A stretch of 63,793 nt of DNA from Ferruginibacter sp. (GCA_030831945.1 JAURKC010000024.1:1-63793), one strand, 5' to 3'. Numbered from the stretch's first letter, positions 43,293 to 53,195 are shown. The notes: generated by a model from the letters alone, not told the origin. Made by a program: numbers and translations.

Positions 43293-44135
43293 TTATTTTG
43301 AAAAAAAAGAAGGTGAAATAATTTTATTTGTACCATTAAATATGACTAACAATCCTGGTGACCAGCCTAATTGCGGATGATAACTACCGCTTATATCTAA
43401 GCGCATATTATTCCAGCAAATTCCAACCCCTCCATAAGACGAAGCCGATGCAGAAGACATCCCAATTCTTACAAATAATTGTTTCACCATTTGATATTGA
43501 ATACCCGCGTTTAAATTCACGAAACTATTTTCTTCCTTTACCAGTTCTGCGGCAATCAGGAAGAGTTTGGAAACATCATACCCAAAACCCATTTTATATA
43601 CCGCAGCCAATTGTTCATTTGACTTCAACATTTTTGCTCCGATGGGATTATAAATATGAAAGCCCGCGTTTAATTGATCCGTTAAGTGAAATAGTGTACC
43701 AAATTCTACCGTTAAGGTGCTGGTGTTGATATAGGAAGGTATTCGGTAGCCATAGTAATTAAATTGTACTCCAATATCAACGGCTGAACCAAGACTTCTA
43801 GCATAGGCTAAACCCATTTGATATTCATTAAAATTTTTGAAACCAGCGTACACCAGATTAATTCCAAAATTTCCACGGTTACTTGGAATAGCCACTGCTG
43901 CTGAATACATACTGGTAGCGGCCATCATAAATCGATTTTCTCCATACACACCAGCTGTAGCATTTTTTATTTGAGCCAAGGCAGCCTGGTTATTTACAAA
44001 AGAAAATACATCCCCTTGATGCATACTATACGCTCCCAAACCAAGATAGATGGCTGAAATTGGCTGACGATGAGATTGACCATCCGTTATATTCAAAAGA
44101 AAAATAGCCAAGTGAATCAATAAAATTCTTTTCAA
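43293..44135 (-). CDS. PorV/PorQ-like outer membrane beta-barrel protein
   Basis: The 280-residue protein starts at TTG 44135, which gives a good signal peptide (MKRILLIHLAIFLLN ... GQS); no ATG serves. The body is an antiparallel barrel with NNQAALAQIKNATAGVYGEN near the start, FGINLVYAGFKNFNEYQMGLAYA, and C-terminal RIGMSSASASSYGGVGICWN. This resembles PorV/PorQ-type proteins of the type IX secretion machinery, which shuttle or retain substrates, but the similarity is structural-pattern only. It lies about 100 nt upstream of the frameshifted barrel gene on the same strand. Confidence 0.6.
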   Translation of the reverse strand: MKRILLIHLAIFLLNITDGQSHRQPISAIYLGLGAYSMHQGDVFSFVNNQAALAQIKNATAGVYGENRFMMAATSMYSAAVAIPSNRGNFGINLVYAGFKNFNEYQMGLAYARSLGSAVDIGVQFNYYGYRIPSYINTSTLTVEFGTLFHLTDQLNAGFHIYNPIGAKMLKSNEQLAAVYKMGFGYDVSKLFLIAAELVKEENSFVNLNAGIQYQMVKQLFVRIGMSSASASSYGGVGICWNNMRLDISGSYHPQLGWSPGLLVIFNGTNKIISPSFFSK

Positions 44136-44257
44136 TGAGTGCTTATTTTGTGTCTATGTAATATAATAATTTTTTATTATATAATTACCAATCCTTTAAA
44201 TAATAGCCGTAATTTTTTATTCATTAAGTCTACCCAATATTCTTAAACAATTGTTGC

Positions 44258-44265
44258 TATTTTTG
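44258..44265 (+). promoter_or_regulatory. -7 element at the folD start codon
   Basis: TATTTTTG ends four bases before the folD ATG. With normal spacing transcription would begin at or next to the start codon, implying a leaderless or near-leaderless mRNA. No -33 box is seen. Confidence 0.5.
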
Positions 44266-44269
44266 CGCT

Positions 44270-45148
44270 ATGCAAATTCTAGATGGTAAAATAGTATCGC
44301 AAGCGGTGAAAGATGCGGTAAAAGAAAAGACATCCTTGCTTAAAGCGGCAGGAAAAAAAACTCCTCATTTGGCAGCTATTTTAGTTGGATCAGACGGTGC
44401 TAGTGAAACTTATGTAGCCAGCAAAGTAAAAAGTTGCGAAGAAATCGGATACACTAGTACGTTAATCAGACTAGATCCCAATATTGAAGAAGCTGTTCTT
44501 ATCGAAGCGATAGAAAAACTAAATGCAGACGATGATGTAGATGGCATTTTAGTTCAACTACCCTTACCTAAACAAATCAGTGAAGAAAAAATTATCAACC
44601 TCATTCATCCAGATAAAGATGTAGATGGTTTTCACCCGATGAGTGTGGGTAAAATGGTTCAAGGACTTCCTACTTTTTTGCCAGCTACTCCCTACGGAAT
44701 TATCATGATGCTAGAGCATTACAAAGTAGAGACAAAGGGAAAACATGCGGTAGTTATTGGAAGAAGTAATATCGTAGGCCGACCAATCAGCATATTATTA
44801 AATAGAAATTCTTATCCTGGAAATTGTACTGTTACCGTTTGTCATAGTCATACCCCCAACCTCAAAGAAATTTGCTTACAAGCCGACATCATTGTTGCTG
44901 CATTAGGCAGACCAGGTTTTTTAACTGCCGATATGGTGAAAGAAAACGCGGTAGTGGTAGATGTGGGAATTACTCGAGTTGCTGATGCTACCAAAAAAAG
45001 TGGCTTTGCTATTAAAGGTGATGTTGATTATGTAAATGTTGCACCCAAATGTAGTTTCATAACACCTGTACCCGGTGGTGTTGGATTGATGACGATTGCT
45101 GCATTGATGATGAATACCTATAATGCTTGTGTTGCAAAAAATAAATAA
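44270..45148 (+). CDS. folD: Bifunctional methylenetetrahydrofolate dehydrogenase/cyclohydrolase
   Basis: The 292-residue protein has the complete FolD set: [19 protein letters not shown] with the catalytic Lys, [24 protein letters not shown], the NADP-binding GRSNIVGRP and [16 protein letters not shown]. It interconverts 5,10-methylene-, methenyl- and 10-formyl-tetrahydrofolate in the cytoplasm. The common PCTP motif reads PATP here. It is followed by queE after 108 nt on the same strand. Confidence 0.95.
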   Translation: MQILDGKIVSQAVKDAVKEKTSLLKAAGKKTPHLAAILVGSDGASETYVASKVKSCEEIGYTSTLIRLDPNIEEAVLIEAIEKLNADDDVDGILVQLPLPKQISEEKIINLIHPDKDVDGFHPMSVGKMVQGLPTFLPATPYGIIMMLEHYKVETKGKHAVVIGRSNIVGRPISILLNRNSYPGNCTVTVCHSHTPNLKEICLQADIIVAALGRPGFLTADMVKENAVVVDVGITRVADATKKSGFAIKGDVDYVNVAPKCSFITPVPGGVGLMTIAALMMNTYNACVAKNK

Positions 45149-45256
45149 TCACCCACATTCAATAAAAAATTTCACTCACTTAATTTGACTGATTGAAGAA
45201 ATTTAATTAGAAAAATATTAAGTCTGGAAATCAACAATAGATTTCCCATTTTACAA

Positions 45257-45904
45257 ATGAATCAACAACCAACCAACGCTTCTCATTCACTACCAGTAAT
45301 GGAACACTTTTACACTATTCAAGGTGAAGGTTTCCACCAAGGAAGAGCTGCCTATTTTATTCGACTAGGCGGTTGTGATGTAGGCTGTGTATGGTGTGAT
45401 GTAAAAGATAGTTGGGATGCAAATGCTCATCCAAAAAAAACAATTGATGAAATAGTATCGCTTGTTGCACAAAACGCCACCTCCATTCCGAATGGTAAAA
45501 CAGCAGGATTAGTAGTCATCACAGGAGGAGAACCCTTGATGCATGATCTTACTCAATTAACCAAAGCACTAAAAGAAAAAGGATTTGAAACTAATATTGA
45601 AACCTCTGGTGCACATCCGCTAAGCGGAACATGGGATTGGATTTGCTTATCTCCTAAAAAATTTAAATCGCCCTTACCAGCAGTCGTTCCATTTGCTAAT
45701 GAATTGAAAGTAGTCGTATTTAATGAATCAGATTTTAAGTGGGCAGAACAATATGCTTTATTAGTATCGCCCCAATGTAAACTTTACTTGCAACCAGAAT
45801 GGGATAAGGCTTCTACCATTACACCGCTGATCATTGAGTATATCAAAGAACATCCTCAGTGGGAACTTTCCTTGCAGATTCATAAATATATTAATGTGCC
45901 TTAA
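45257..45904 (+). CDS. queE: 7-carboxy-7-deazaguanine synthase
   Basis: The 215-residue radical-SAM protein has the CxxxCxxC cluster in GGCDVGCVWCDVKDSW (about 34-49), TIQGEGFHQGRAAYFIRLGG before it, and the GGEPLMH motif (about 94-100). QueE converts 6-carboxy-tetrahydropterin to 7-carboxy-7-deazaguanine in queuosine (preQ0) synthesis, using SAM and Mg2+. No other que genes are nearby. I looked for a preQ1 riboswitch upstream and found none. Confidence 0.93.
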   Translation: MNQQPTNASHSLPVMEHFYTIQGEGFHQGRAAYFIRLGGCDVGCVWCDVKDSWDANAHPKKTIDEIVSLVAQNATSIPNGKTAGLVVITGGEPLMHDLTQLTKALKEKGFETNIETSGAHPLSGTWDWICLSPKKFKSPLPAVVPFANELKVVVFNESDFKWAEQYALLVSPQCKLYLQPEWDKASTITPLIIEYIKEHPQWELSLQIHKYINVP

Positions 45905-46039
45905 TTTTTTTTATCAAAGTTCACATCCTTGTTATCACGGGGTAAAGTCCTGTATCGCTAAAGGAAAATCAAGCTACACACTAAATAGTGGATCTTTTAT
46001 TGGTTCCGCGTGAGATTTGCATGAGGTTTCGAAAAAAAA

Positions 46040-46063
46040 GAGACCCCTATTGCTAGAGGTCTC
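46040..46063 (-). terminator. GNRA-loop hairpin terminator, copy 3
   Basis: The 10-bp stem GAGACCTCTA / TAGGGGTCTC on the minus strand has a GCAA loop and one internal G-U pair, followed by eight T residues. It is the same family as 33726 and 35492 and lies about 120 nt after the SDR stop codon. Confidence 0.75.
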
Positions 46064-46183
46064 AGTAGTATTTTTAGAAACTTAAAGACTAGTTTTGAAA
46101 CATTAGTGGTGATTTCTTCCACCCAGCTTTTGCAAATACATTTGTTGTAAGTTCTCGCTAGGTATATAAATCTATCCGTTTAA

Positions 46184-47047
46184 CTATTTACCCCGCCTTA
46201 CGTTCATGCCAAAAGTTGTTTCAACAGCATTGAACCACTCTTCATCAGTTTGGGCATTAAAGTCAACCCATTGTTCATCTGTCAAAGATGCCCTCCATCC
46301 TAAAAAAGGAAGTGCTGTTGGACCAACAGGGTGTCTTAATTGCCAACTGTCTCCATTTGCTATTTCAAACATCAGATCAGCTACCAATGAAGGAGGCGTG
46401 GGTTGTTTGAGCGATTCTTCGAACATAGCTCCAAAACGAAGTACCTGTGGATATTTAGAATTGCTATCCTTAGTAACGTCATGTGCCATTTTTGTGTCAA
46501 TAATACCTGGTTGAATTAACGATACCCTGATATTAAATGGTTTCACTTCTCCTGCTAAAGACTCAATAAGCGCTTCCAAAGCAAACTTGCTGACACAATA
46601 AGCACTCAAAGGGGTATTAGCAATTTTTCCTGCAACTGAACCGACATTAATAATACAACCATTTTTATTTTCTCTCATTTGAGGAAGTACTGCCTGAATG
46701 CATCGAATGACACCAAAATAATTGGTCTCCATAATTGCTTTAAAATCACTCATTGGTAATTCTTCAATTGAACCATGTCGCTCAATACCTGCATTGTTTA
46801 CCAATACGTCTATATTTCCATGCTCCTTAATAATACTTTGAATGCAATGCTTAACTGATTCATCAGAATCAACATCCATTTTGTAAATGATAACATTCAA
46901 TGATTCTTCCGCGATTTGTTTTTGTAAAGTTGATGCAGCTTCCAAATTTCTCATGGTTGCAAAAACTTTATAGCCTCCACGAGCAAATGAAAGGGCAGCT
47001 TCAAAACCAATGCCCTTACTTGTTCCAGTAATTAAAACTGATTTCAT
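46184..47047 (-). CDS. Short-chain dehydrogenase/reductase (classical SDR)
   Basis: The 287-residue protein has the classical SDR features: the cofactor motif TGTSKGIGFEAA (7-18), NNAGIERHG, and the catalytic YCVSKFA with an upstream Ser in NVGSVAGKI. The C-terminal extension (ALPFLGWRASLTDEQWVDF) resembles SDRs acting on ketones or sterols, but the substrate is unknown. It is a single-gene unit between hairpin copy 3 and a weak version of the rhodopsin upstream element. Confidence 0.9.
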   Translation of the reverse strand: MKSVLITGTSKGIGFEAALSFARGGYKVFATMRNLEAASTLQKQIAEESLNVIIYKMDVDSDESVKHCIQSIIKEHGNIDVLVNNAGIERHGSIEELPMSDFKAIMETNYFGVIRCIQAVLPQMRENKNGCIINVGSVAGKIANTPLSAYCVSKFALEALIESLAGEVKPFNIRVSLIQPGIIDTKMAHDVTKDSNSKYPQVLRFGAMFEESLKQPTPPSLVADLMFEIANGDSWQLRHPVGPTALPFLGWRASLTDEQWVDFNAQTDEEWFNAVETTFGMNVRRGK

Positions 47048-47065
47048 AATTCATGATTAAATATT

Positions 47066-47104
47066 GCCTACTTAAATAGGGTTTCGGCTTTCCCTTTTTT
47101 TGAC
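47066..47104 (-). promoter_or_regulatory. Weak third version of the conserved upstream element
   Basis: The minus strand reads TGTCAAAAAAAGGGAAAGCC then GAAACCCTATTTAAGTAGGC, ending 18 nt before the SDR ATG. It aligns with the 3' half of the elements at 29241 and 36841, but the 5' half is absent. Confidence 0.35.
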
Positions 47105-47241
47105 AAATCATTTTACTAAAAGTAGTGTCGAAAATAGCTAGTCGCACCACTAATTTATACCATCAAAGATTTCTAGATTATGGGTATTGCATTTATTTTA
47201 AAAAGTACTGTTTGCACTATTGTAAGATTAAATATTTACTG

Positions 47242-48006
47242 TTAATTTTTATAATAAGCGAATACTCTTTTTACAATACTTTCTTTTTTCTCTTTTTCAT
47301 CATAAGTTGACCGCAAAGTCCAGTTACCTTTATCGTCGTAACTATCATATTTATAAGTATAATTTTTAGCTATCAAACTATCTTTTTCATAATAAGAATA
47401 ATTCTCTTTTATAGCATCTCCTTTTTCATTCAGTTTAACTGCCCCCTGAGATGTTTTACCTAGACTATCTGTTGCAGTAAATCCAATAAAATTTGGACCT
47501 TCATATTTGGCATCCCAAGTATTTTTTATTTTACCGTTCATGAAATACTCTTTGCCGGAATAGACAATACCATATTCATTTGTTTTTAAATCTGCTAGGT
47601 AACTATCTTGATTATTTGTTGAGTCGTAATTTTTGCCACTGGTATAATTTCCGCTTTTATCAACTTCAGCTGTGAATCGAGAAATTTGTTTACCCTCCTT
47701 TGATTTATTCATTTCCTTCATTGTGCCGTCAGCATTTAATACTAAGGTTTGGATTTGAATAATTTTTCCAGAAGAATCTTTTGATGTAACTGTTGTAATA
47801 TAACCATCGGTAGTAAATTCTGAAATTTTGAAAGTTGAATCGGATTTTGCATTCCCTGAACTATCTAGGTTGATAGTTATTTCCGTAAGGGTCTGCACTT
47901 TTCCTTTTAAATTTTGCTGAATAACTCCCGTGTTCTTCCGATGTTGATTGTCTTTACAAGCAATGAATGTTGCTGATACAATAAAAAATAATAATAGTTT
48001 TTTCAT
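47242..48006 (-). CDS. Lipoprotein of unknown function
   Basis: The 254-residue protein has a lipobox ATFIAC at Cys17. The body is a series of beta-strand pairs with YD/RHS-like wording (EFTTDGYITTVTSKDSSGK, EYFMNGKIKNTWDAKYEG, YKYDSYDDKGNWTLRSTYD), as in the many repeat-like lipoproteins of Bacteroidota that resemble MORN or YD repeats. It is anchored in a membrane. I recognise no named family and no operon partner. Confidence 0.65.
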   Translation of the reverse strand: MKKLLLFFIVSATFIACKDNQHRKNTGVIQQNLKGKVQTLTEITINLDSSGNAKSDSTFKISEFTTDGYITTVTSKDSSGKIIQIQTLVLNADGTMKEMNKSKEGKQISRFTAEVDKSGNYTSGKNYDSTNNQDSYLADLKTNEYGIVYSGKEYFMNGKIKNTWDAKYEGPNFIGFTATDSLGKTSQGAVKLNEKGDAIKENYSYYEKDSLIAKNYTYKYDSYDDKGNWTLRSTYDEKEKKESIVKRVFAYYKN

Positions 48007-48157
48007 TACAATTTGATTTAGGCTTTAAATAAGTTAGTATCTTTAAGATACTAAATTAAATAATATTTTTAAATTTGCATCATTTAGTAAAAAACACTCC
48101 CTCTAATCGATTCAAATTGCTTGATTTTCGATTATCCAAAAAAACTAACTACATAGT

Positions 48158-48265
48158 AACGCCTTCATTTTCTCAAAAATCTTCATACCCCTTAGGCGAA
48201 GCGAGTTCAACTCTCATTGCGCTTCATGAAAATCAAAGACTTAAGTTAAACCGCAGATCCTTTTT
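48158..48265. repeat. Degenerate dispersed repeat, copy B
   Basis: It aligns with 15346-15457 over about 100 nt (CCTTCATTTTCTCAAAAATC, TTCAACTCTCATTG, GAAAATCAAAGACTT). It fills the middle of the 385-bp gap between the lipoprotein gene and the DinB gene; nothing else is seen there. Confidence 0.5.
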
Positions 48266-48391
48266 AGTTTCTACGATAGGCTTGCATCAGTTTGCTATCT
48301 TTATATAGTGATTAAATAAAATAAACACGCTGCTATATTAAATTATAATTTTAATATCTATTTAATACCTATATTTACTAAAAAAAACAAA

Positions 48392-48877
48392 ATGGGAAAA
48401 AATAACAACCTAACTATCTTTACGCTTAACACCAAGTTATTTACAAATTGTATTGAAGGAATAACAGAAGAACAATCGAATGTCACCATTTCACCAGACA
48501 CAAATAGTATAAAATGGGTAGCTGCACATATCATTTGGGCTAGATATAATGCCAGTAGTATAATGGGCAATCCACCAGCAAATAATCCATATATTGGTCT
48601 TTTTGAAGATTTTAGACCGACCAATAAAGAGGATGATTATAAAACCATTACTGAAATTAAAGAAGAATGGAAGAAAGCTTCAGATTTGTTAGAAAATAGT
48701 TTTTCAAAAATTGAACTTGATTTTTGGGAAAAAGAAGCGCCCATTAAATTTCCCTTACTGGGCGACGATTCAAATGCAGGCTTAATTACCTTTTTTGCAC
48801 AACACGAAAGTTTTCACTTAGGACAATTAGCTATTTTGAAAAAAGCAATTGTTGGTATTTCAATGAAATATAAATAA
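48392..48877 (+). CDS. DinB family protein
   Basis: The 161-residue four-helix-bundle protein has the DinB/YfiT pattern: an N-terminal helix ending in a metal-site His within WVAAHIIWARY (about 47), and the C-terminal HESFHLGQLAILKK (about 137-150) with the HxxxHxxQ arrangement. Family members bind a divalent metal; several are thiol S-transferases. The specific activity is unknown. It stands alone. Confidence 0.85.
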   Translation: MGKNNNLTIFTLNTKLFTNCIEGITEEQSNVTISPDTNSIKWVAAHIIWARYNASSIMGNPPANNPYIGLFEDFRPTNKEDDYKTITEIKEEWKKASDLLENSFSKIELDFWEKEAPIKFPLLGDDSNAGLITFFAQHESFHLGQLAILKKAIVGISMKYK

Positions 48878-49053
48878 AAAATATTTTAAATCCCTTCTTT
48901 GAAGGTTGTTTAAATATTGGGTGCTGGGTTAAAAAATTTAGATTATATAATCCATTGGCAAAAAATGAGGAACAAAAGAAAGTAGGTAACATTAAATAGT
49001 ATTACCTCAAATTTTTCGAAATTTGATTAGACTGTGGTAAAATTTTAGCTTCT

Positions 49054-49079
49054 AAGCCTGTTACGAAAGTGGCAGGCTT
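49054..49079. terminator. Hairpin between the DinB gene and a convergent hypothetical gene
   Basis: The stem AAGCCTG / CAGGCTT has a 12-nt loop and lies eight bases beyond the stop of the minus-strand gene. The T-tract is short on either side. Confidence 0.5.
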
Positions 49080-49086
49080 TAGACTA

Positions 49087-49659
49087 CTAATTAGTTTTAT
49101 CAAATACGGTCTCCCAGGAACGCTCAGCTCCTAATATCTCTGATTTAGCATTGGTCTGAACAATAATAGACTTGCCACCATTACTCAATTTCCAAACCTC
49201 TTTTACGTAAACCAATGCTTGTTCCTGAACATTGGCGTTATTTGGATTAGGAACCATCAAGTTTACGATTGAATTAATAGTCATAGTTTGTCCATCAGCT
49301 GAATAATTGACAGTAAACTTCTTTCCTCTTTCTTTGCCTTGATTAAAATGGATTACTTTACCGTCGAAGGTAAGTTTTTCCCGGCTTTTAGTAAGGCCTG
49401 CGCCAGGCGAAGTGTAGGGGATTTCAATGGTTAGATAATCAGCCCGCTCTGCTATTTTCATTGTTGTAGAAAGCATACGATCACCCAAGTCATAAGAGCA
49501 AACAATATTTCCGCCCATACTTATCGACTCCTTGGATTGCCATTCGCCAGAAAAGTTAGCGCGATATTTGTCATTTTTTTGCTGAGCCTGCCCAGAAAAA
49601 TAAATTACTCCTGTCAACAGAATAATCAAGCAAGACAAAACGCATTTTTTATTTTTCAT
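49087..49659 (-). CDS. Secreted hypothetical protein, lipocalin-like pattern
   Basis: The 190-residue protein has a signal peptide (ending SGQAQ), then a single beta-rich domain: FSGEWQSKESISMGGNIV at the start, EKLTFDGKVIHFNQGKERG and FTVNYSADGQTMTINSIV in the middle, and VKEVWKLSNGGKSIIVQT near the end. The G-x-W start and alternating strands look lipocalin-like, as in many short exported Bacteroidota proteins, but I do not recognise the family. It is monocistronic. Confidence 0.6.
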   Translation of the reverse strand: MKNKKCVLSCLIILLTGVIYFSGQAQQKNDKYRANFSGEWQSKESISMGGNIVCSYDLGDRMLSTTMKIAERADYLTIEIPYTSPGAGLTKSREKLTFDGKVIHFNQGKERGKKFTVNYSADGQTMTINSIVNLMVPNPNNANVQEQALVYVKEVWKLSNGGKSIIVQTNAKSEILGAERSWETVFDKTN

Positions 49660-49949
49660 AACGCTTTTTTTATAAGTTCTTTTTGGGTTGACTAAAGGTA
49701 CATTAATTTTAATAACTATTTATAGTAAAAACACTGCTAGAGAAAAAAGCCCTTGAAATCTTGTAAAATCTGGTCCCTTCGGTTTTAAAAAATCTAATAA
49801 AATACAATTCAACGCCTTAATTTTCTTAAAAAAATCTTCATTCCCTATTTCCAAAACAATTCAACACTTTAACAGTCTATTTATACAAGTAAAACCATTT
49901 AGCTTTACCTTCAATGCAGGAATGAAAATCTATGGTAATTCAACTTAAC

Positions 49950-51878
49950 ATGATTCAAAAAAACACCCTACTTTTTATCTTATTTACCATGCCCTTCTTA
50001 GGCTTTTCGCAATGGTACAATCCAGATAAGGTCAACAAAAAAGCAGGTGCACTCTATGGAAAGGCTTATGAAGAAGCACAGGATCAACAATATGAATCCG
50101 CCATTTCAAAAATTACTCAGGCAATTAAAATAGAACCGAAATTTGTAGATGCTTTTTTATCTAGAGCAGGCATCTATGCTAATCTGAAAAAATATGACGC
50201 TTCAATCATTGATTTTGAAAAAGGTTTTCAGCTAGATTCTATTTATGCTGTTCATTACTTACTTCCTTATTCCATTTCACTTGCAGGACTAGGTCGTTTT
50301 AAAGATGCCCTCGATGCTATCAACCGCTTCTCACAAATTGAAGGACTCAATTCACAAAGTATTCGTGCAGCCAACTACCGCAAAGGTGTATACGAATTTG
50401 CAGTAGCCTTTGAAAAAAAACACCCCACTAACCAATATGTATTTGTTCCAATAAATTTAGGAGACTCCATCAATTCAAGCGCTTTGGAATATTTTCCTTC
50501 CCTAACAATTGATGGGAAAAAACTAATTTTTACTCGCCGTATTGCTGGTGATGAAGATTTTTTCGAATCCAATTTTTCTAATCATCAATGGAGTAAAGCC
50601 CAGCCACTAGAAGGAAAAGTGAACACGGTACAAAATGAGGGAGCACAAAATATTTCTCAGGATGGAACCTGTATCGTTTTTACAGGATGTAATTACCCAG
50701 AAGGCTTTGGAAGCTGTGACCTTTATATTTCTTTCAAAACAAAGCTAGGATGGAGTGAGGCTGAAAACCTAGGACCTTTAGTAAATACCGATTACTGGGA
50801 ATCTTCCCCCTCCCTTTCTCCAGACAAACAACATATTTATTTTAGCAGCAACCGGCCAGATGGTTACGGTGGCAAAGATATTTGGGTGACTCACCGAAAC
50901 ATAAAAGGAAAATGGAGTAGGCCCGAAAATCTCGGTCCCGAAGTAAATACGAGCGGAGACGAAAGTTGTGCTTTTATGTATGCCGATAATCAAACACTTT
51001 TTTTTAATAGTACCGGTCATTTGGGTTATGGGCAAGCAGATTTATTTTTTTCAAAAAAACAAAATGATAGCACTTGGAGCATCCCAGAAAATCTTGGATA
51101 CCCCATCAACACCATCGATGAGGAAGGTTCTCTTATTGTAGCAGCAGATGGTAAAACCGCTTATTATGCAAGTGATAGAGGAGATAGTAAAGCTAGATTA
51201 GATCTATTTAGTTTTCAACTAAGACAGGATTTACAACCACCGAAAATCTTGTGGATAAAGGGACAAGTATTTGATGCAAAAAATAAAAATGGCCTTCCTT
51301 CTTCGGTTGAATTGTCAGATGTTGCCAATGGTCAATTAATAAGTAAAGTACAAACGGATGAAATCGGAAACTTTTTAACTACCCTCCCTGTAGGGAAAAA
51401 ATATGCCTTTAGTGTTAATAGAAAGGGGTATCTTTTTTATTCAGAAAACTATAATTTAAGCGATCAATCAATCGATTCAATGTATACCGCTAATATTCCG
51501 CTACAACCCATTGAGGCAGGTGCAGCAATCGTTTTAAAAAATATTTTTTTCGACTCTAAAAAGGCTGAATTAAAACCAGAGTCCACTATCGAATTAAACA
51601 AAGTAATCCAATTATTAAAAGATAATCCGCAATTAAAAATATTGATTACTGGCCACACCGATAATGTGGGCAAAGCTGCCGATAACTTAATACTCTCTAA
51701 CAGTAGAGCAGAGGCAGTCATTCATTATATCCTTTCCACTAAACTTTTTTCAAAAGACAGGTTACAATATAAAGGAATGGGATCCACTCAACCCATTGCT
51801 GATAACGAAACCGAAACAGGAAAGGCATCCAACAGAAGAACAGAAATGACGATCATTAGCAATAGCCCCAATCCATAA
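49950..51878 (+). CDS. OmpA family protein with TPR, PD40 propeller and CRD (PorE-like)
   Basis: The protein is 642 residues from ATG 49950, which places a clean signal peptide (ending GFSQ) at the N-terminus; ATG 49932 is possible. Domains in order are: TPR repeats (about 40-140), five PD40/WD40-like propeller blades (YFPSLTIDGKKLIFTRR, SPSLSPDKQHIYFSSNRPDG and others, about 180-425), a carboxypeptidase-regulatory-like sandwich (GQVFDAKNKNGLPSSVEL), and a C-terminal OmpA peptidoglycan-binding domain (ITGHTDNVGKAADNLILSNS, NRRTEM). This order is that of PorE, which ties the type IX secretion core to peptidoglycan. Other OmpA proteins share it, so the assignment is likely but not certain. Confidence 0.8.
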   Translation: MIQKNTLLFILFTMPFLGFSQWYNPDKVNKKAGALYGKAYEEAQDQQYESAISKITQAIKIEPKFVDAFLSRAGIYANLKKYDASIIDFEKGFQLDSIYAVHYLLPYSISLAGLGRFKDALDAINRFSQIEGLNSQSIRAANYRKGVYEFAVAFEKKHPTNQYVFVPINLGDSINSSALEYFPSLTIDGKKLIFTRRIAGDEDFFESNFSNHQWSKAQPLEGKVNTVQNEGAQNISQDGTCIVFTGCNYPEGFGSCDLYISFKTKLGWSEAENLGPLVNTDYWESSPSLSPDKQHIYFSSNRPDGYGGKDIWVTHRNIKGKWSRPENLGPEVNTSGDESCAFMYADNQTLFFNSTGHLGYGQADLFFSKKQNDSTWSIPENLGYPINTIDEEGSLIVAADGKTAYYASDRGDSKARLDLFSFQLRQDLQPPKILWIKGQVFDAKNKNGLPSSVELSDVANGQLISKVQTDEIGNFLTTLPVGKKYAFSVNRKGYLFYSENYNLSDQSIDSMYTANIPLQPIEAGAAIVLKNIFFDSKKAELKPESTIELNKVIQLLKDNPQLKILITGHTDNVGKAADNLILSNSRAEAVIHYILSTKLFSKDRLQYKGMGSTQPIADNETETGKASNRRTEMTIISNSPNP

Positions 51879-51928
51879 AATAGATTGATACTGCCAAGAT
51901 AAGAGTAGCTTATTTATTAAATAATTTT

Positions 51929-51936
51929 TATATTTG
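51929..51936 (+). promoter_or_regulatory. -7 promoter element of dprA
   Basis: TATATTTG is a perfect TAnnTTTG match, 23 nt before the dprA ATG. No -33 box is evident. Confidence 0.5.
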
Positions 51937-51959
51937 ATAACACCTACCCTTCTTCCCCG

Positions 51960-53060
51960 ATGACAAATGATTTGCAGTACCAAATTGCCCTTACGCTTAT
52001 TCCAAATATCGGAGATGTAAACGCCAAAGCGCTGATTAACCGATTTGGAAATGCCGCTTCCATTTTTTCAGCCAATAGAAAGGAACTCGAAAATATGGAA
52101 GGCATCGGTTCAATAAGAGCAGACTGCATAAAAAAATTTAATAATTTCCAACGCTGTGAAGATGAAATAAAATTTATTGACAAATACAAAATCACTCCGC
52201 TCTTTTTAACCGATAAAAATTATCCCCAAAGATTACTTCATTGCCATGATAGTCCAACCTTACTCTACTATCGAGGTAATGCAAACTTGAATCATCCGAA
52301 AATTATTTCTATTGTTGGCACCCGTAATTATTCTGAATATGGAAAAATGATTAGTGAAAAAATAATAGCAGAATTACAGGAAGAGAATATTTTAATAGTT
52401 AGTGGTTTAGCATTTGGTATTGACACAATAGCCCATAAAGCAGCGCTAAAAAACAACTTACCTACATTAGGTGTACTTGCACATGGCCTCGATAGAATTT
52501 ACCCCTTGCAAAACAAAACACTTGCGAAACAAATAATAATCAATGGTGGATTACTCTCTGAATTTATGAGTGATACCATTCCTGATAAACAAAATTTTCC
52601 TAAAAGAAATAGAATTGTAGCTGGAATCAGTGATGCTATTTTGGTAATCGAAAGTGGTATAAAAGGTGGCTCATTGATTACGGCAGAATTAGGAAATAAT
52701 TATAACAAAGATGTTTTTGCAATTCCTGGTAGACTAACTGATAGTAAAAGTGAGGGATGCAACCACCTAATTAAAACCAACAAAGCTTCCTTATTAACTA
52801 GCGCTAATGACCTACTTGAAATGATGAATTGGACGGACAGCAAAAAAATTTCTCCGAAAAAGCAACCTCAACTTTTCATTGAATTAACCGATAATGAAAA
52901 AATAATTTTTGCTATTCTTCAAAAACAGGAATCGATTCAAATCGATCAATTACATTTCAAGTCGGGTCTTTCTAGTGGTTTGATTGCCGAAGCATTACTT
53001 TCACTAGAAATGCAAGGAATCATCTTAAGTATACCAGGTAAGGTTTTCAAACTTGCCTAG
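51960..53060 (+). CDS. dprA: DNA-processing protein A
   Basis: The 366-residue protein has an N-terminal SAM/HhH-like region (TLIPNIGDVNAKALINRFGN), the Rossmann core IISIVGTRNYSEYGKM, VSGLAFGIDTIAHKAAL, and FPKRNRIVAGISDAILVIE, then a C-terminal winged helix (about 305-366). DprA binds incoming single-stranded DNA and loads RecA during natural transformation. Other competence genes are not in the window. The length and order are normal. guaB follows after a 135-nt gap containing its own promoter. Confidence 0.93.
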   Translation: MTNDLQYQIALTLIPNIGDVNAKALINRFGNAASIFSANRKELENMEGIGSIRADCIKKFNNFQRCEDEIKFIDKYKITPLFLTDKNYPQRLLHCHDSPTLLYYRGNANLNHPKIISIVGTRNYSEYGKMISEKIIAELQEENILIVSGLAFGIDTIAHKAALKNNLPTLGVLAHGLDRIYPLQNKTLAKQIIINGGLLSEFMSDTIPDKQNFPKRNRIVAGISDAILVIESGIKGGSLITAELGNNYNKDVFAIPGRLTDSKSEGCNHLIKTNKASLLTSANDLLEMMNWTDSKKISPKKQPQLFIELTDNEKIIFAILQKQESIQIDQLHFKSGLSSGLIAEALLSLEMQGIILSIPGKVFKLA

Positions 53061-53160
53061 CCTTAATTGCACTGATCAAATTTTTAAAATTCCTCAACTA
53101 AGTTCTGATTAGATCCGATTTTACTAGTAAACTACCCTATCGAATGGATTTTTAGCAGTT

Positions 53161-53192
53161 TTTGGGTGCAAATCAATTTTGTTTTATCTTTG
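53161..53192 (+). promoter_or_regulatory. guaB promoter with -33 and -7 boxes
   Basis: TTTG at 53161-53164, a 20-nt spacer and TATCTTTG at 53185-53192 match the Bacteroidota housekeeping promoter. The ATG at 53196 lies only three bases after the -7 box, so the transcript would begin at or just after the A of the start codon. Confidence 0.7.
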
Positions 53193-53195
53193 CCT

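Noticed and set aside
45160..45256. PreQ1 riboswitch upstream of queE
   Set aside because: No C-rich hairpin with an A-rich tail typical of PreQ1 classes could be found in the leader.
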